Assembly (NCBI RefSeq): GCF_006974125.1
Contig: NZ_CP037858.1
Span: 124,001-188,000, forward strand
Length of the DNA stretch: 64,000 nucleotides
Origin: Stenotrophomonas maltophilia
GTDB lineage: Bacteria; Pseudomonadota; Gammaproteobacteria; Xanthomonadales; Xanthomonadaceae
Direction: 5' to 3'
Below the pieces are notes generated by a model. It searched no databases. It worked only from the letters and a program-made list of their open reading frames with translations, and was not told the origin of the DNA. Shown one piece after another: positions 18,408 through 27,824 of this stretch. The translations under genes and the position numbers were made by a program. Position 1 is the stretch's first letter, and each line of letters begins with the position of its first letter.

Positions 18408-18517
18408 AACCACGCATGGCGTGGATCTACTGGCCGTGCCGACTTTGGTGGGTGCCGACCGTTGGTCGGCACGGAAGCCCGTGCCTCTCGATCATCCACG
18501 CATGGCGTGGATCTACC
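18408..18517. repeat. SMAG-type repeat cluster (ATCCACGC core and ACCGTTGGT core)
   Basis: Three palindromes in a row: ACCACGCATGGCGTGGAT, GTGCCGACCGTTGGTCGGCAC and ATCCACGCATGGCGTGGAT, each with a GATCTAC or GTGGG edge. They occupy the end of the convergent gap between the EAL gene and the small membrane protein, and the last unit overlaps the downstream coding end. Confidence 0.8.
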
Positions 18518-19019
18518 TCGGAAACTCCGCCTTCAACTGCATGCGCAGCGCTTCCACGATGGCAGCGTAGCGCCGCTTCTGGACCAGATAGCTGGCCAGG
18601 AACAACGGCAGCACCAGCAGCATGGGTGCCACCATCGGGCGCATCGCCACCAGTGGCAACAGCAGCAGCGACAGGGTTGCCACGAACCAGCTGCACAGGC
18701 CGATCACCCGCACTTCGTGCCGTCGCGCGTTGAGTACGATACGACCGCGCATCACCGGGAAGTAGCGCAGGCCGAAGCTCGGCGCGAAGCTCTCGCGGAA
18801 CGCCATGCTGCCGTCGGGCAGCGCATGGAAGGCCAGTTGCAGCCATCTGTCCTGCGGCAGGTCACGCTCCAGGTTGCCCAGCGAGAGCCGGGCCTGCATG
18901 GCCGGTGACGCCGCGATGCGCTCATTGAACAGGGTGATGCCCCAGCTGAAATAGGCGGCCACCCACGCCATCAGAAGGATGGTCTCGATCAACAGCACTG
19001 CGATCAGGGCGATGGCCAT
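18513..19019 (-). CDS. Hypothetical membrane protein (168 aa)
   Basis: No family was recognised. The 168 residues show an N-terminal membrane helix (about 1-27), a soluble ~90-residue middle, and two closely spaced hydrophobic segments around residues 107-143, followed by a basic, soluble C-terminus. The cytoplasmic or periplasmic middle segment contains repeated Leu/Arg. The stop lies at the edge of a palindromic repeat at 18494-18517, whose last bases form the C-terminal codons. Flanked by unrelated genes, so no functional context. Confidence 0.7.
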   Translation of the reverse strand: MAIALIAVLLIETILLMAWVAAYFSWGITLFNERIAASPAMQARLSLGNLERDLPQDRWLQLAFHALPDGSMAFRESFAPSFGLRYFPVMRGRIVLNARRHEVRVIGLCSWFVATLSLLLLPLVAMRPMVAPMLLVLPLFLASYLVQKRRYAAIVEALRMQLKAEFPR

Positions 19020-19072
19020 CGGTCTTCCATGAACGGGACCGGGGCATCATGCCACAACGATTTCGCCACCCC

Positions 19073-19160
19073 GGTAGATCCGCGCCATGCGCGGATGTTG
19101 CGGCGAGGGCCAGGCGTCACACCGGCAGATGAAAGCCATCCACGCATGGCGTGGATCTAT
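19073..19160. repeat. SMAG-type inverted repeat pair (ATCCACGC / GCGCGGAT core)
   Basis: GGTAGATCCGCGCCATGCGCGGAT and its inverted partner ATCCACGCATGGCGTGGATCTAT, about 40 bases apart, lie between two small membrane-protein genes. Confidence 0.8.
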
Positions 19161-19504
19161 CGGTTCATCAACGCAATGCCTGCAATGGAATAGCTGGCGA
19201 TCATCAGTCCGACCACGTACGCCGCCACGATGATCAGCCAATACGTCACCGGCTCGATGTCCCGCCATGCATCAATGGTGCCGGCGCGGTGGTGGCTTAG
19301 ATGGACATGCCCGGTGTTGATCGCAGTTGCCGCCATCCAGGCACATAGAAAGGCCATCAGCATGAAGAGCAGGCTGCCGAACAGGAACGCGACAGGTCGA
19401 TGCCGGGGCGGCCGCAAGGTGGCGTAGGCGGGGCGCCAGGTGAATGTGACGGCGATGAATACCATCGCAGCAAATCCCAGCCAGGTCATGAACGTGGTGC
19501 TCAT
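19157..19504 (-). CDS. Hypothetical membrane protein (115 aa)
   Basis: Unrecognised small inner-membrane protein. The start at MSTTFMTWLG gives 115 residues; an in-frame extension to 19588 runs into repeat sequence and is rejected. Three hydrophobic segments are visible (about residues 5-20, 36-58 and 85-108), with a His-rich loop (TGHVHLSHHRAG) between the second and third. The gene ends against a palindromic repeat. No nearby partner suggests a role. Confidence 0.65.
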   Translation of the reverse strand: MSTTFMTWLGFAAMVFIAVTFTWRPAYATLRPPRHRPVAFLFGSLLFMLMAFLCAWMAATAINTGHVHLSHHRAGTIDAWRDIEPVTYWLIIVAAYVVGLMIASYSIAGIALMNR

Positions 19505-19578
19505 GCGACGACACTCCGTGTCCAGCCGTAGGTGGCATGGCCGGATCATGCCATGGGTTTGGAGCGGGTGGCGGTGAC

Positions 19579-19605
19579 AGCCATCCACGCATGGCGTGGA
19601 TCTAC
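19579..19605. repeat. SMAG-type single repeat unit
   Basis: CCATCCACGCATGGCGTGGATCTAC unit ending at the stop codon of the 71-residue gene; the final coding bases overlap the repeat edge. Confidence 0.75.
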
Positions 19606-19817
19606 TTCAGGGCTTCGCCATCCAGCCCCAGGTCCCACGCCAGCCCCAGCAGCTCCTCGTCCGCGCGGGACGGCGCCGGACGTGCATCGGCCAGCTGCTG
19701 CAGTTCGCGGATCTCTTCGCGGGCGACCTCTTCCAGCTGCTGCAGCTGCTCACGCACGCTCGCGTTGCGCGGGCGCTCGGTGTCGGTGAGGGAGGGCAGG
19801 GCGCGGATCAGGGTCAT
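19602..19817 (-). CDS. Hypothetical small coiled-coil protein (71 aa)
   Basis: Not recognised. The start at MTLIRALPSLTD is preferred because it lies downstream of the terminator that ends the chemoreceptor gene; a longer frame would run through that hairpin. The 71 residues are acidic and mostly helical (REQLQQLEEVAREEIRELQQL), a short predicted coiled coil, with no signal peptide or membrane segment. Its closeness to a chemoreceptor is suggestive only. Confidence 0.55.
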   Translation of the reverse strand: MTLIRALPSLTDTERPRNASVREQLQQLEEVAREEIRELQQLADARPAPSRADEELLGLAWDLGLDGEALK

Positions 19818-19857
19818 GGTGCGCGTACAGGATGCATCCAACGGCGGGTCACAGGCA

Positions 19858-19882
19858 AAGGCCCCGGACGAACCGGGGCCTT
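19858..19882 (-). terminator. Terminator of the chemoreceptor gene
   Basis: Perfect 10-bp stem AAGGCCCCGG / CCGGGGCCTT with a five-base loop, followed on the minus strand by a short TTTG run. It lies 34 bases after the chemoreceptor stop. Confidence 0.75.
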
Positions 19883-19915
19883 GCGGGCTGCCGGCGAGGG
19901 CAGCGGACATCAGGA

Positions 19916-21107
19916 TCAGAACAGCTCGACGGTGCCGGCGCCCATGCTCTGCTGGGCAACTGGCTTGTGCGGCGGGCGCTCCCATTCGCTGCGCAGTTCG
20001 CGCAGGCGGCTGCCGGTGCGCTGCAGGGCGGTGGCGATCTCTTCGTCGAACACGCCGCCATTGCGGTGCAGCAGTTCCTGCAGGGCCACCGCTTCACGGT
20101 TGATCGCGGTCAGGCGGTCCAGGTGGGTGTGCACGCCGCCCAGCGCCTGGGTCGCGATGTCTTCGAACTGCAGGGCGCGCACGGCTTCGGCCACGCTGCC
20201 ATCGATCGAACGGGCGCAGTCGGACACTTCGCGCATGCCGTCGCCCAGCGAGGCATTGATCTGCGCGACGTTGTCGAGCATTGCCGCTGCTTCCTGGCGG
20301 GCTTCGCGGGAGCGGTCCATGTCACGCGAGGCCATGTGCGAGACCGTCTCGCGGACCTTGGCGATGGCGTCCTTGGAGCTGTGCGCCAGCTTGCGGATCT
20401 GCTCGTTGAAGGTGGTCGAGCGCTCGGACAGGTTGCGCACTTCGTCGGCGACCACCGCGAAGCCACGACCGGCTTCACCGGCACGCGCCGCTTCGATTGC
20501 AGCGTTCAGGGCCAGCAGGTTGGTCTGGTCGGCGATCGACTTGACGTCTTCCAGCAATGCGAAGATGCCATCCAGGTGCTGCGCCATCTGGTCGATGTGC
20601 TGCACGGTGGTGCTGCTCTGGCCGCTCACCTGTTCCAGCGCTTCCACCAGCTGTTCCATGCGGTGGCTGGCGTGCTGGGCGAAACGGGCAACGTCCAGGC
20701 CGGCATTGCCTTCATCGCCGGCGCGGTCGACGATGCGCGACAGGGCCTGGCTCTGCTGGCGCGACTTGCGGTTCATCGCATCGAAGCTGCCACCGAGGCT
20801 GGAGACGGCCTGGCGGATCAGGTCACGGGCGCGTTCCACTTCGCCACGCGAACCGTCGATTTCGTTGCCGACGAAGTTGCGCAGTTCGGTCAGCAGCTGG
20901 TCCTGCTCACGCAGGACACGGGCATGTTCCGGGGAACGGTGCGCCTGGGCGCGGGTGGTCCACCACGCAAAGCCGAGCCAGCTCAGCGTCATCGTGGTCA
21001 GGATCGCCCAGCGCAGGGCGGCCGGCCATTCGAAACCGATGGCGAAGGGGAGCAGCAGGGTCAGAGCCAGGGGGGGCGGCCAGACGGATGAAAATGCGTG
21101 AGTACAT
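19916..21107 (-). CDS. Methyl-accepting chemotaxis protein, frameshifted near its N-terminus
   Basis: Chemoreceptor signalling to CheA/CheW. The uninterrupted part (from an ATG at 20992, 358 codons) has the MCP hairpin [18 protein letters not shown] followed by [17 protein letters not shown]. Upstream in the same frame is a clear two-helix membrane anchor ([13 protein letters not shown] ... [17 protein letters not shown]) with no start codon. The fitting start, [12 protein letters not shown] at 21107, is in another frame; the two join if the seven-G tract at 21070-21076 had six (or nine) G. The repaired protein would be 396 residues with almost no periplasmic domain. A sigma28 promoter at 21136-21162 points at the 21107 start. 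Either a sequencing or assembly slip, a recent mutation, or phase variation. Confidence 0.85.
21070..21076. other. G7 homopolymer breaking the chemoreceptor reading frame
   Basis: Seven consecutive G on the plus strand (C7 on the coding strand) lie within the codons for Ala-Ala-Pro just before the first membrane helix. Removing one base joins the N-terminal codons to the long downstream frame. Confidence 0.8.
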
Positions 21108-21135
21108 GGACGTTCTCGGGAGGTGCACGGAGGAT

Positions 21136-21162
21136 GTATCGGCCGTACCCCCTTTCTCTTTA
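21136..21162 (-). promoter_or_regulatory. Sigma28 (FliA) promoter for the chemoreceptor
   Basis: Minus-strand TAAAGAGA-N11-GCCGATAC, an excellent FliA match with exact spacing. The predicted start is ~22 nt before the ATG at 21107, supporting that ATG as the true start. Confidence 0.82.
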
Positions 21163-21224
21163 ACGTCGATGTGCCTCGAAGTGCATTCTGAATGCGCCGG
21201 TTTTCCGGCGCGGCCGGGCGACTC

Positions 21225-21319
21225 GGGGTCAGAGCCCTTTCCGTGCCGGAAAGGGATCCGACCCCTGGGAAGGCAGCGGCGGGGGCGGATCCCTTTTCAT
21301 GGAAAAGGGCTCTGACCCC
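21225..21319. repeat. Inverted pair of ~40-base GGGGTC..GACCCC palindromes
   Basis: Two hairpin units, each built around AAAGGGATCCGACCCC / GGGGTCAGAGCCCTTT arms with a short loop (TCCGTGCCGGA or TTCATGGAA), face each other between hflD and the chemoreceptor. A related single unit is at 49357-49398. The long stems could act as terminators for both sides. Confidence 0.8.
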
Positions 21320-21325
21320 ACACCC

Positions 21326-21940
21326 TCAGGCCAGCTGCCGGTCCACGGCCTCGATCATCGCCTTGCGGCTGAACAGGAAGTCCCAGTAGCTGCCGCCCAG
21401 CTGGCGCCACAGCACTGCCGACCGTACCGCAGCCAGCAGCAGGGCGCGGATCTCGGCCACCACCCCGGCCTGGCCGAGGTAGTGCGGGTTGCCCTGCACC
21501 ATCACCCGCGGCTTGAGGTGGCTGATGGTGTCCGCGTACAGGCCACCCAGATTGGCCAGCACGTCCGGATGGCCGCTGTCGCCCAGCTCGGTGGCCTGGC
21601 GCTGGGCGCGTTCGATGCCCGAGGCGACCTTGTTCACGGTGGCGCCGTCCTGCACGAAGCGGCGCTCCAGCTGCAGCACCGACAGGGCCAGCTTGGGCAG
21701 GATCGGGTCTTGACCCTGGCTACGGAAGTAGTTGTGCAGCAGGCGCAGGCCGGCCTTCAGTGCATGGCGGTCACCGAACACCTCCTGCGGCGAGGACGCA
21801 TCGACACGGAACACGCTGTCCACGGCGGTGCGTACGGCGGCGGCGTCGGAATGGCCGGTATCGGCGATGCGGCGTACCTGCTGCAGGGCCTGGGCAATGC
21901 CGGCCAGGGCCAGGACGCGGTCGTCGACAGTGAAACTCAT
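21326..21940 (-). CDS. hflD: HflD family protein (YcfC)
   Basis: HflD homologue of 204 residues, a peripheral membrane protein known in E. coli as a regulator of phage lambda CII stability. Features include [20 protein letters not shown] at the N-terminus, [13 protein letters not shown] and [13 protein letters not shown] in the middle, and [20 protein letters not shown] near the end, matching family conservation. It overlaps mnmA by four bases (ATGA), the same mnmA-hflD linkage as in enterobacteria. Its cellular role outside lambda biology is unclear. Confidence 0.92.
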   Translation of the reverse strand: MSFTVDDRVLALAGIAQALQQVRRIADTGHSDAAAVRTAVDSVFRVDASSPQEVFGDRHALKAGLRLLHNYFRSQGQDPILPKLALSVLQLERRFVQDGATVNKVASGIERAQRQATELGDSGHPDVLANLGGLYADTISHLKPRVMVQGNPHYLGQAGVVAEIRALLLAAVRSAVLWRQLGGSYWDFLFSRKAMIEAVDRQLA

Positions 21941-23079
21941 GCAGCGATTACCTCAAAAGGGGAAGGGGTGGTGCGCAGGCGCTGTTCCAGCGGCGCATCG
22001 GTGGCGGCGATCACCGCGCCACCCAGGCACACATCACCGTCATACAGCACCAGCGATTGACCAGGGGTAACGGCGCGCTGTGGGCGCGCGAAGGTGACCA
22101 GCACGCTGCCATCGTCCAGCACCTCGACCGTACACGGCTCGTCGGGCTGGCGGTAGCGGGTCTGGGCGGTGCATTCAAAGCGCCGTGCCGGCGGCGAACC
22201 GGCGATCCAGTGCGCGGTTTCCGAGCGCAGCCGGTCGGACAGCATCCACTTGCTGTCGCGGTCCTGGTCCACGTACAGCACGTTGCTGGCCACATCCTTG
22301 CCGACCACGTACCACGGTGCGGCCGGGCGGCCGCGCACGCCGCCGATGTTCAGGCCCTCGCGCTGGCCGAGGGTGAAATAGAACACGCCCGGATGTTCGG
22401 CGATGACGCTGCCGTCGGCCGGGTCGAGGATCTGGCCGGGCTTGGCCGGCAGGTAACGGCCGAGGAACTCCCGGAAGTCACGCTCGCCGATGAAGCAGAT
22501 GCCGGTGGAGTCCTTCTTGGCGTGGGTCGGCAGGCTGACGTCACGGGCGATCCGGCGCAGGTCGGTCTTTTCCAGGTCGCCGATCGGGAACAGGGTCGCC
22601 GACAGCTGCTCCTGGCCCAGTTGGTGCAGGAAGTAGCTCTGGTCCTTGGAGCGGTCGGCGCCGCGCAGCAGCAGCCACTGGTGGCCGCGCTGGGCCACCC
22701 GTGCGTAGTGGCCGGTGGCGATGCGCTCGGCGCCCAGCTCGCGGGCGGCATCCAGGAAATGCTTGAACTTCACTTCGCGGTTGCACAGCACGTCCGGGTT
22801 CGGCGTGCGGCCGGCGGCGTACTCGGCCAGGAAGTGTTCGAACACGCCCTGCCAGTACTCGCTGGAGAAATCGCGGAAGTGGAAGGGAATGCCGAGCAGG
22901 CCGCACACCGCCACCGCATCGCGGCGGTCGTCCTCGGCGCGGCAGTCGCCGCTGCCATCGTCGGCCCAGTTCTGCATGAACAGGCCGGCCACGGCCTCAC
23001 CCTGCTGTACGAGGCGCCAGGCGGCGACCGAAGAGTCGACACCACCAGAGACGCCCACCATCACGCGCGGAGTGCTCAT
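21937..23079 (-). CDS. mnmA: MnmA, tRNA-specific 2-thiouridylase
   Basis: ATP-dependent sulfur transferase making s2U34 in tRNA-Lys, -Glu and -Gln. The 380-residue protein starts [17 protein letters not shown] with the PP-loop ATP site. Catalytic cysteines are visible in [10 protein letters not shown] and [13 protein letters not shown]. An upstream in-frame extension to 23202 lies inside nudJ and is rejected. Start and stop overlap both neighbours by four bases (ATGA), so nudJ-mnmA-hflD is one operon. Normal length. Confidence 0.96.
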   Translation of the reverse strand: MSTPRVMVGVSGGVDSSVAAWRLVQQGEAVAGLFMQNWADDGSGDCRAEDDRRDAVAVCGLLGIPFHFRDFSSEYWQGVFEHFLAEYAAGRTPNPDVLCNREVKFKHFLDAARELGAERIATGHYARVAQRGHQWLLLRGADRSKDQSYFLHQLGQEQLSATLFPIGDLEKTDLRRIARDVSLPTHAKKDSTGICFIGERDFREFLGRYLPAKPGQILDPADGSVIAEHPGVFYFTLGQREGLNIGGVRGRPAAPWYVVGKDVASNVLYVDQDRDSKWMLSDRLRSETAHWIAGSPPARRFECTAQTRYRQPDEPCTVEVLDDGSVLVTFARPQRAVTPGQSLVLYDGDVCLGGAVIAATDAPLEQRLRTTPSPFEVIAA

Positions 23080-23537
23080 GCGACCTCCCGGACCAGCGAA
23101 AGCGGGTGGCGCTGGCCACCCAGGTAATCGGCCACTACCTGCCAGACCAGCGGGCTGCGCTGGCGATCGCCGGCGGCCTGCAGTTCGGCCGGGGTCAGCC
23201 ACAGCGCGCGATCAATGCCGGTGTCCAACGGCTGCGCCGGGTCATGCGAGACCGGGCGCGCCGCATAGCAGAAGCGCAGGAAGGTCGTGCCGTCGCCGGC
23301 AGTCCACTGGTAGCAGCCGATGAAATGGGTCAGCTGCACCGTCCAGCCGGTTTCCTCGCGTGTCTCGCGCAGGGCTGCCTCGGCCAGGCTTTCGCCGGGT
23401 TCAAGGTGGCCGGCCGGCTGGTTCAGCACCTGCCGGCCGTCAATGGTCTCTTCAACCAGCAGCACGCGGCCGCCGTCGACCACGACAGTGGCGACGGTGG
23501 CGTGCGGTGCCCAGCGCGGGTCCGGCGTGGCGTTCAA
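23076..23537 (-). CDS. nudJ: NudJ-like Nudix hydrolase
   Basis: Nudix pyrophosphohydrolase of 153 residues with a complete Nudix box, [13 protein letters not shown] followed by RETREETGW (consensus GX5EX7REUXEEXGU), at residues ~43-65. In E. coli NudJ (phosphatase on thiamine and nucleoside diphosphates) is likewise encoded next to mnmA, and the N-terminus ([19 protein letters not shown]) fits that subgroup. Overlaps mnmA by four bases. Substrate in this organism is inferred from synteny. Confidence 0.9.
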   Translation of the reverse strand: MNATPDPRWAPHATVATVVVDGGRVLLVEETIDGRQVLNQPAGHLEPGESLAEAALRETREETGWTVQLTHFIGCYQWTAGDGTTFLRFCYAARPVSHDPAQPLDTGIDRALWLTPAELQAAGDRQRSPLVWQVVADYLGGQRHPLSLVREVA

Positions 23538-23538
23538 C

Positions 23539-24009
23539 TCAGAACTCGTCCTTCTTGGTCAGTTCCAGCTCCATGGCGTCGGCGGTGCGGATGGCCGCAT
23601 CGATGGCGTCGCTGAGCTGGTCGGCAGTGGCATCGGCGTCGATCTTGACCACGAACATGGCGGTGGTGTCCTGCTTTACCCAGCCGCCCATCTTGGCATC
23701 CTGCGAATCTTCCAGCAGGCGGTTGGCCACGGCCACCGGGAACTGCTTGGTCTTGGCGCTGTAAGCGGGCGACCAGATCTCGCGGATGTTGTGGGTGCCG
23801 AAATCCTCCACCGACGAACGTACATAGACCATCTGGGTGCGGTCACCCTCGACGTCGAAGACCATGCGATAGTCGCCGTCCTCATCGACTTCGTAGGTGT
23901 AGCCCAGCTTGTCCAGGTGGCGGGCCACGGCCTTGTCGGCGTCTGCTGCAGCGGCGGAGCCGGATGCAGCCAGGGCGATCAGCAGGGTGGAGAGAAGGGT
24001 CCTTTTCAT
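23539..24009 (-). CDS. Secreted YbjN-like protein
   Basis: 156-residue exported protein. The start MKRTLLSTLLIALAASG gives a clean Sec signal peptide with cleavage after SGSAAAA; a 12-residue upstream extension is unlikely. The mature part has the YbjN-type fold pattern: LDKLGYTYEVDEDGDYRMVFDV, then MVYVRSSVEDFG, ending with a helical region rich in Asp/Ala. YbjN-type proteins have no established activity. The stop is one base before the nudJ start, but no overlap. Confidence 0.7.
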   Translation of the reverse strand: MKRTLLSTLLIALAASGSAAAADADKAVARHLDKLGYTYEVDEDGDYRMVFDVEGDRTQMVYVRSSVEDFGTHNIREIWSPAYSAKTKQFPVAVANRLLEDSQDAKMGGWVKQDTTAMFVVKIDADATADQLSDAIDAAIRTADAMELELTKKDEF

Positions 24010-24109
24010 GAAGATCCTGTGAAACATTGCTGAGAGAGGGTGCAATTGTGACGGCGGGCGTGCGTGCCGTCCAATCTGCGGCGGGCCGACGCAGGCTCGC
24101 CCGAGCCTC

Positions 24110-24115
24110 TATAAT
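24110..24115 (+). promoter_or_regulatory. -10 box giving a leaderless clpS transcript
   Basis: Consensus TATAAT ends seven bases before the clpS ATG, so transcription would begin at or next to the A of the start codon. No Shine-Dalgarno sequence lies before that ATG. The -35 is weak. Confidence 0.6.
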
Positions 24116-24121
24116 GGCCCG

Positions 24122-24448
24122 ATGCCCCATGAGTCTTCCCCCGATTCCCAGCACGAGCACGGCGTCGCCGTAGAGGCCGCGCGCCCGGAAGTGGCGCCGC
24201 CGCCGTTCTACCAGGTGATGCTGCTCAACGACGACTACACCCCGATGGATTTCGTGGTGGACGTCCTGCAGCAGTTCTTCAGCATGGACCTGGACAAGGC
24301 CACGCAGGTGATGCTGCACGTCCATACCCGCGGCCGTGGCGTGTGCGGGGTGTTCACCCGCGAAGTGGCCGAGACCAAGGTTGCCCAGGTCAACGAGTAC
24401 TCGCGGATGAACCAGCACCCCCTGCTGTGCACCATGGAAAAGGCCTGA
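24122..24448 (+). CDS. clpS: ClpS, ClpA adaptor for N-degron substrates
   Basis: Adaptor that hands proteins with N-terminal Leu, Phe, Tyr or Trp to ClpAP. The 108-residue protein has the core [16 protein letters not shown], with the Asp/Asn pair that binds the N-degron amino group, and the ClpA-contact segment [18 protein letters not shown]. The N-terminal ~27 residues are disordered and Pro/Glu-rich, as in the family. Mostly its companion clpA follows directly, but here an antisense APH(6)-like gene separates them. Confidence 0.95.
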   Translation: MPHESSPDSQHEHGVAVEAARPEVAPPPFYQVMLLNDDYTPMDFVVDVLQQFFSMDLDKATQVMLHVHTRGRGVCGVFTREVAETKVAQVNEYSRMNQHPLLCTMEKA

Positions 24449-24466
24449 CCGGCCCCGACCTGTGGC

Positions 24467-24484
24467 GCCGAGCCGATGCTCGGC
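24467..24484 (+). terminator. Possible clpS terminator hairpin
   Basis: GCCGAG / CTCGGC stem with a six-base loop about 20 bases after the clpS stop. The downstream U-run is weak, so efficiency is uncertain. Confidence 0.35.
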
Positions 24485-24554
24485 TGCCTTTCGCCAAGGT
24501 GTGCTTACGCCTCACGCATCGTGCCCACCAGGGTGGGCGCCCAAGGGGTGGGTT

Positions 24555-25367
24555 TCATCCCTCCGCCAGTGCCTCCAGCGCCATTCGTGCCACGGTCTCA
24601 TCAATGTCGGCCGGGTCGCCATCATCCCGGAACCATACCGCCGACAACCCCATGCTGGCCGCGATCCAGCGCAGCAGGCGCGTGCGTTCCAGCTCCGCCA
24701 GCGCTGTGACCTGTTCAAGGCGAGCCGCAAACCGTTCCGGTCGCGTCGCGACATGGATGCCTGGACCGCACAGGTCCGGGTTGCTGAACAGCGTGGTGTA
24801 ATCGAAGGCCCGATCGCCCAGCAGCCGCTTCGGGTCGATCGCCAGCCAGCCGCGCGCGCCGAAATCCAGCACGTTGTCGTGGTGCAGGTCGCCGTGCAGC
24901 GGCCGGATCTCCTGTTCGTCCTGCAGCAGCCCCTCCGCCAGTGATCTGCACTGTTCCAGCAGTGGCGGCAGCGCAGCCCTTGGCTGCAGCAGGTCGGCGA
25001 ACCATGTACGCAGGCAGACCAGTTCCGCTGGCGGCGCGCTCCGTGGCCGGTGCAGCCGCTGCAGGACCTGGCACAGGATCGTGGTGCAGGCGTCATCGTC
25101 GCCGTCGATCGAACGTTGCCGCAGCGAGTCGCCGCCGGCACGCTCGATCAGGATCGCCGGCCCCTCGTGGGCCAGCAGGCGGGCAGCGCCATCGCCCTCC
25201 CACCAGCGCAGCAGGCGATGACTGTTCTGCTCCTCGGTTTCGCCGCTGATCTTCAGCATGGCCGGCTCGCCGGCGGTGGTCAGCACCGGCCAGAGCCGGG
25301 CATGGGGCGTGTCGATGGCCGCGCCATCACGCCGCAATCGCCAGCGGCTCAGGTAGGGTTCGCTCAT
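24555..25367 (-). CDS. APH(6)-like aminoglycoside/hydroxyurea phosphotransferase
   Basis: Kinase of the aminoglycoside/hydroxyurea resistance family (PF04655), 270 residues. The catalytic stretch PLHGDLHHDNVLDFGARGWL contains the HxDxxxxN motif (Asp in HGDLHHDN), followed by AIDPKRLLGDRAFDY with the metal-binding Asp, closely resembling streptomycin 6-phosphotransferases. The N-terminal lobe has AMLKIS, the ATP-contacting Lys. It lies antisense between clpS and clpA. Chromosomal APH(6)-type genes are known in S. maltophilia; whether this one confers streptomycin resistance cannot be read from sequence. Confidence 0.88.
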   Translation of the reverse strand: MSEPYLSRWRLRRDGAAIDTPHARLWPVLTTAGEPAMLKISGETEEQNSHRLLRWWEGDGAARLLAHEGPAILIERAGGDSLRQRSIDGDDDACTTILCQVLQRLHRPRSAPPAELVCLRTWFADLLQPRAALPPLLEQCRSLAEGLLQDEQEIRPLHGDLHHDNVLDFGARGWLAIDPKRLLGDRAFDYTTLFSNPDLCGPGIHVATRPERFAARLEQVTALAELERTRLLRWIAASMGLSAVWFRDDGDPADIDETVARMALEALAEG

Positions 25368-25505
25368 GCTGGGTGGGCTGTCCTGGAGTGAATGAAGATC
25401 AAGCGATCTGTACTGCTAACGCCATCTGAACGCAGCAATCCGCTAGGGTGATGGAAAACGCGTAGTCAGGCCGCATATTGTCCCCATCTGCCGCCGGAGT
25501 AATCC

Positions 25506-27791
25506 ATGTTCAGCAAAGACCTCGAACACACCATCGGCCAGTGCTACAAGCGCGCCCGTGAGGCCCGGCATGAGTTCATGACGGTCGAACACCTGCTGTT
25601 GGCACTGCTCGACAACCCGTCCGCCCAGGCCGTACTGAAGGCCTGTGGCGCCGACGCCGAACGCCTGCGCCAGGAGCTGGAGCAGGCCATCGAGGCTTCC
25701 GTGTCCCGCCTGGCCGAAGATGACGGCCGCGATACCCAGCCGACCCTGGGCTTCCAGCGCGTGCTGCAGCGGGCCGTGTACCACGTGCAGTCCTCGGGCA
25801 AGAAGGAGGTCACCGGCGCCAATGTGCTGGTCGCCATCTTCGGCGAAAAGGACTCCCACGCCGTCTATTACCTCAACCAGCAGGACGTGACCCGGCTGGA
25901 CGTGGTCAATTACCTGTCCCACGGCATCGCCAAGCTGGGCGAGGAAGGCGAGCAGCCGTCCTCCTCGTCCGAGGGCGAAGGCCGCATCGAAGGCGGGGAG
26001 GGCGAGCCGAAGGGGGATGCCCTGACCGAGTTCGCCAGCAACCTCAATGAACAGGCCCGGGCCGGTCGCATCGACCCGCTGGTCGGTCGTGCCGACGAGA
26101 TCGAGCGCACCATCCAGGTCCTGTGCCGCCGCCGCAAGAACAACCCGCTGTACGTGGGCGAGGCCGGCGTGGGCAAGACCGCCATCGCCGAGGGCCTGGC
26201 CCGCCGCATCATCGAAGGCTCGGTGCCCGACGTGCTGGCCGACGCGGTGATCTACTCGCTCGACCTGGGCGCACTGGTGGCTGGTACCAAGTACCGTGGC
26301 GACTTCGAGAAGCGCCTGAAGAGCGTGCTGACGGCGCTGAAGAAGGTGCCCAACGCGGTGCTGTTCATCGATGAGATCCACACCATCATCGGTGCCGGGT
26401 CGGCGTCGGGCGGCACCATGGATGCGTCCAACCTGATCAAGCCGGCGCTGGCTTCCGGGGAGCTGCGCTGCATCGGCTCGACCACCTTCCAGGAATACCG
26501 TGGCATCTTCGAGAAGGATCGGGCGCTGGCCCGCCGCTTCCAGAAGATCGACATCGTCGAGCCGACCGTGGGCGAAACCTACGAGATCCTGCAGGGCCTG
26601 AAGTCCAAGTACGAGCTGCACCACGGCGTCACCTATTCCGACGAGGCGCTGCAGGCCGCAGTGGACCTGTCGGTCAAGCACATCGGCGACCGCCTGCTGC
26701 CGGACAAGGCCATCGACGTGATCGACGAGGCTGGCGCCCGCCAGCGCCTGCTGCCGGAAGGCCAGCGCAAGGAGCTGATCGACGTCGAGGAAGTCGAGGC
26801 GATCGTGGCCAAGATGGCGCGCATCCCAGCCAAGCAGGTCAGTGCCACCGACAAGGATGTGCTGCAGCACCTGGAGCGCAACCTGAAGATGGTGATCTTC
26901 GGCCAGGACCCGGCCATCGAGACGCTGTCCTCGGCGATCAAGCTGGCCCGTTCGGGCCTGGGCAACCCGGAAAAGCCGATCGGCAACTTCCTGTTCGCCG
27001 GCCCGACCGGTGTCGGCAAGACCGAAGTGACCAAGCAGCTGGCGTTGCAGCTGGGCATCGAGCTGGTCCGCTTCGACATGTCCGAGTACATGGAGCCGCA
27101 TTCGATCAGCCGCCTGATTGGTGCTCCTCCGGGCTACGTCGGCTTCGACCAGGGCGGCCTCTTGACCGAGAAGATCGTCAAGACGCCGCACTGCGTGCTG
27201 CTGCTGGACGAGATCGAGAAGGCGCATCCGGACATCTTCAACATCCTGTTGCAGGTGATGGACCGCGGCGTGCTGACCGATACCAACGGTCGCGAAGCGA
27301 ACTTCAAGAACGTGGTGCTGGTGATGACCACCAACGCTGGCGCGGCGCAGGCCTCGCGGCGTTCGATCGGCTTCACCAAGCAGGACCATGCCACCGACGC
27401 GATGGAGACCATCCGCCGCAGCTTCACCCCGGAATTCCGCAACCGCCTCGACGCGGTGGTGCAGTTCCAGGCGCTGGGCTTCGAGCACATCCTGCGCGTG
27501 GTCGACAAGTTCCTGATCGAGCTGGAGATGCTGTTGCAGGACAAGCACGTCAGCCTGTCGGCCACCCCGACGGCGCGCGACTGGCTGGCCCACCATGGTT
27601 TCGACCCGCTGATGGGTGCCCGCCCGATGGCCCGCGTCATCCAGGACAAGATCAAGCGCCCGCTGGCCGACGAGCTGCTGTTCGGCAAGCTGGTCAACGG
27701 CGGCAAGGTCAGCATCGACGTGCGCGACGACGAGCTGGTGGTCGAGACCCAGGCCGAGCCGGAGCGCCTGTTGCCGGTGACGGTGGAGTAA
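25506..27791 (+). CDS. clpA: ClpA, AAA+ unfoldase of ClpAP
   Basis: Hexameric ATP-dependent unfoldase that feeds ClpP. The 761 residues start with the ClpN repeat ([19 protein letters not shown]). AAA-1 has Walker [16 protein letters not shown] and Walker [17 protein letters not shown]-2 has GPTGVGKTE and [14 protein letters not shown]. The ClpP-binding IGF loop ([10 protein letters not shown]) identifies it as ClpA and not ClpB. The C-terminus contains the D2-small domain ([16 protein letters not shown]). A strong terminator follows. Confidence 0.97.
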   Translation: MFSKDLEHTIGQCYKRAREARHEFMTVEHLLLALLDNPSAQAVLKACGADAERLRQELEQAIEASVSRLAEDDGRDTQPTLGFQRVLQRAVYHVQSSGKKEVTGANVLVAIFGEKDSHAVYYLNQQDVTRLDVVNYLSHGIAKLGEEGEQPSSSSEGEGRIEGGEGEPKGDALTEFASNLNEQARAGRIDPLVGRADEIERTIQVLCRRRKNNPLYVGEAGVGKTAIAEGLARRIIEGSVPDVLADAVIYSLDLGALVAGTKYRGDFEKRLKSVLTALKKVPNAVLFIDEIHTIIGAGSASGGTMDASNLIKPALASGELRCIGSTTFQEYRGIFEKDRALARRFQKIDIVEPTVGETYEILQGLKSKYELHHGVTYSDEALQAAVDLSVKHIGDRLLPDKAIDVIDEAGARQRLLPEGQRKELIDVEEVEAIVAKMARIPAKQVSATDKDVLQHLERNLKMVIFGQDPAIETLSSAIKLARSGLGNPEKPIGNFLFAGPTGVGKTEVTKQLALQLGIELVRFDMSEYMEPHSISRLIGAPPGYVGFDQGGLLTEKIVKTPHCVLLLDEIEKAHPDIFNILLQVMDRGVLTDTNGREANFKNVVLVMTTNAGAAQASRRSIGFTKQDHATDAMETIRRSFTPEFRNRLDAVVQFQALGFEHILRVVDKFLIELEMLLQDKHVSLSATPTARDWLAHHGFDPLMGARPMARVIQDKIKRPLADELLFGKLVNGGKVSIDVRDDELVVETQAEPERLLPVTVE

Positions 27792-27824
27792 CGTCGCGCC
27801 GGACCGATCCCGGTGCGGTTGGGA

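Noticed and set aside
18408..19605. Possible CRISPR array because of repeated ATCCACGC units
   Set aside because: Units are palindromic, alternate in orientation, spaced irregularly by genes, and lack uniform spacers or cas genes.
19857..19985. Longer frame for the 71-residue protein, with apparent signal peptide
   Set aside because: It would run through the chemoreceptor coding end and its terminator hairpin.
25443..27596. 717-codon open frame antisense to clpA
   Set aside because: Typical shadow frame of GC-rich coding DNA; no family features, and clpA on the plus strand has all motifs.
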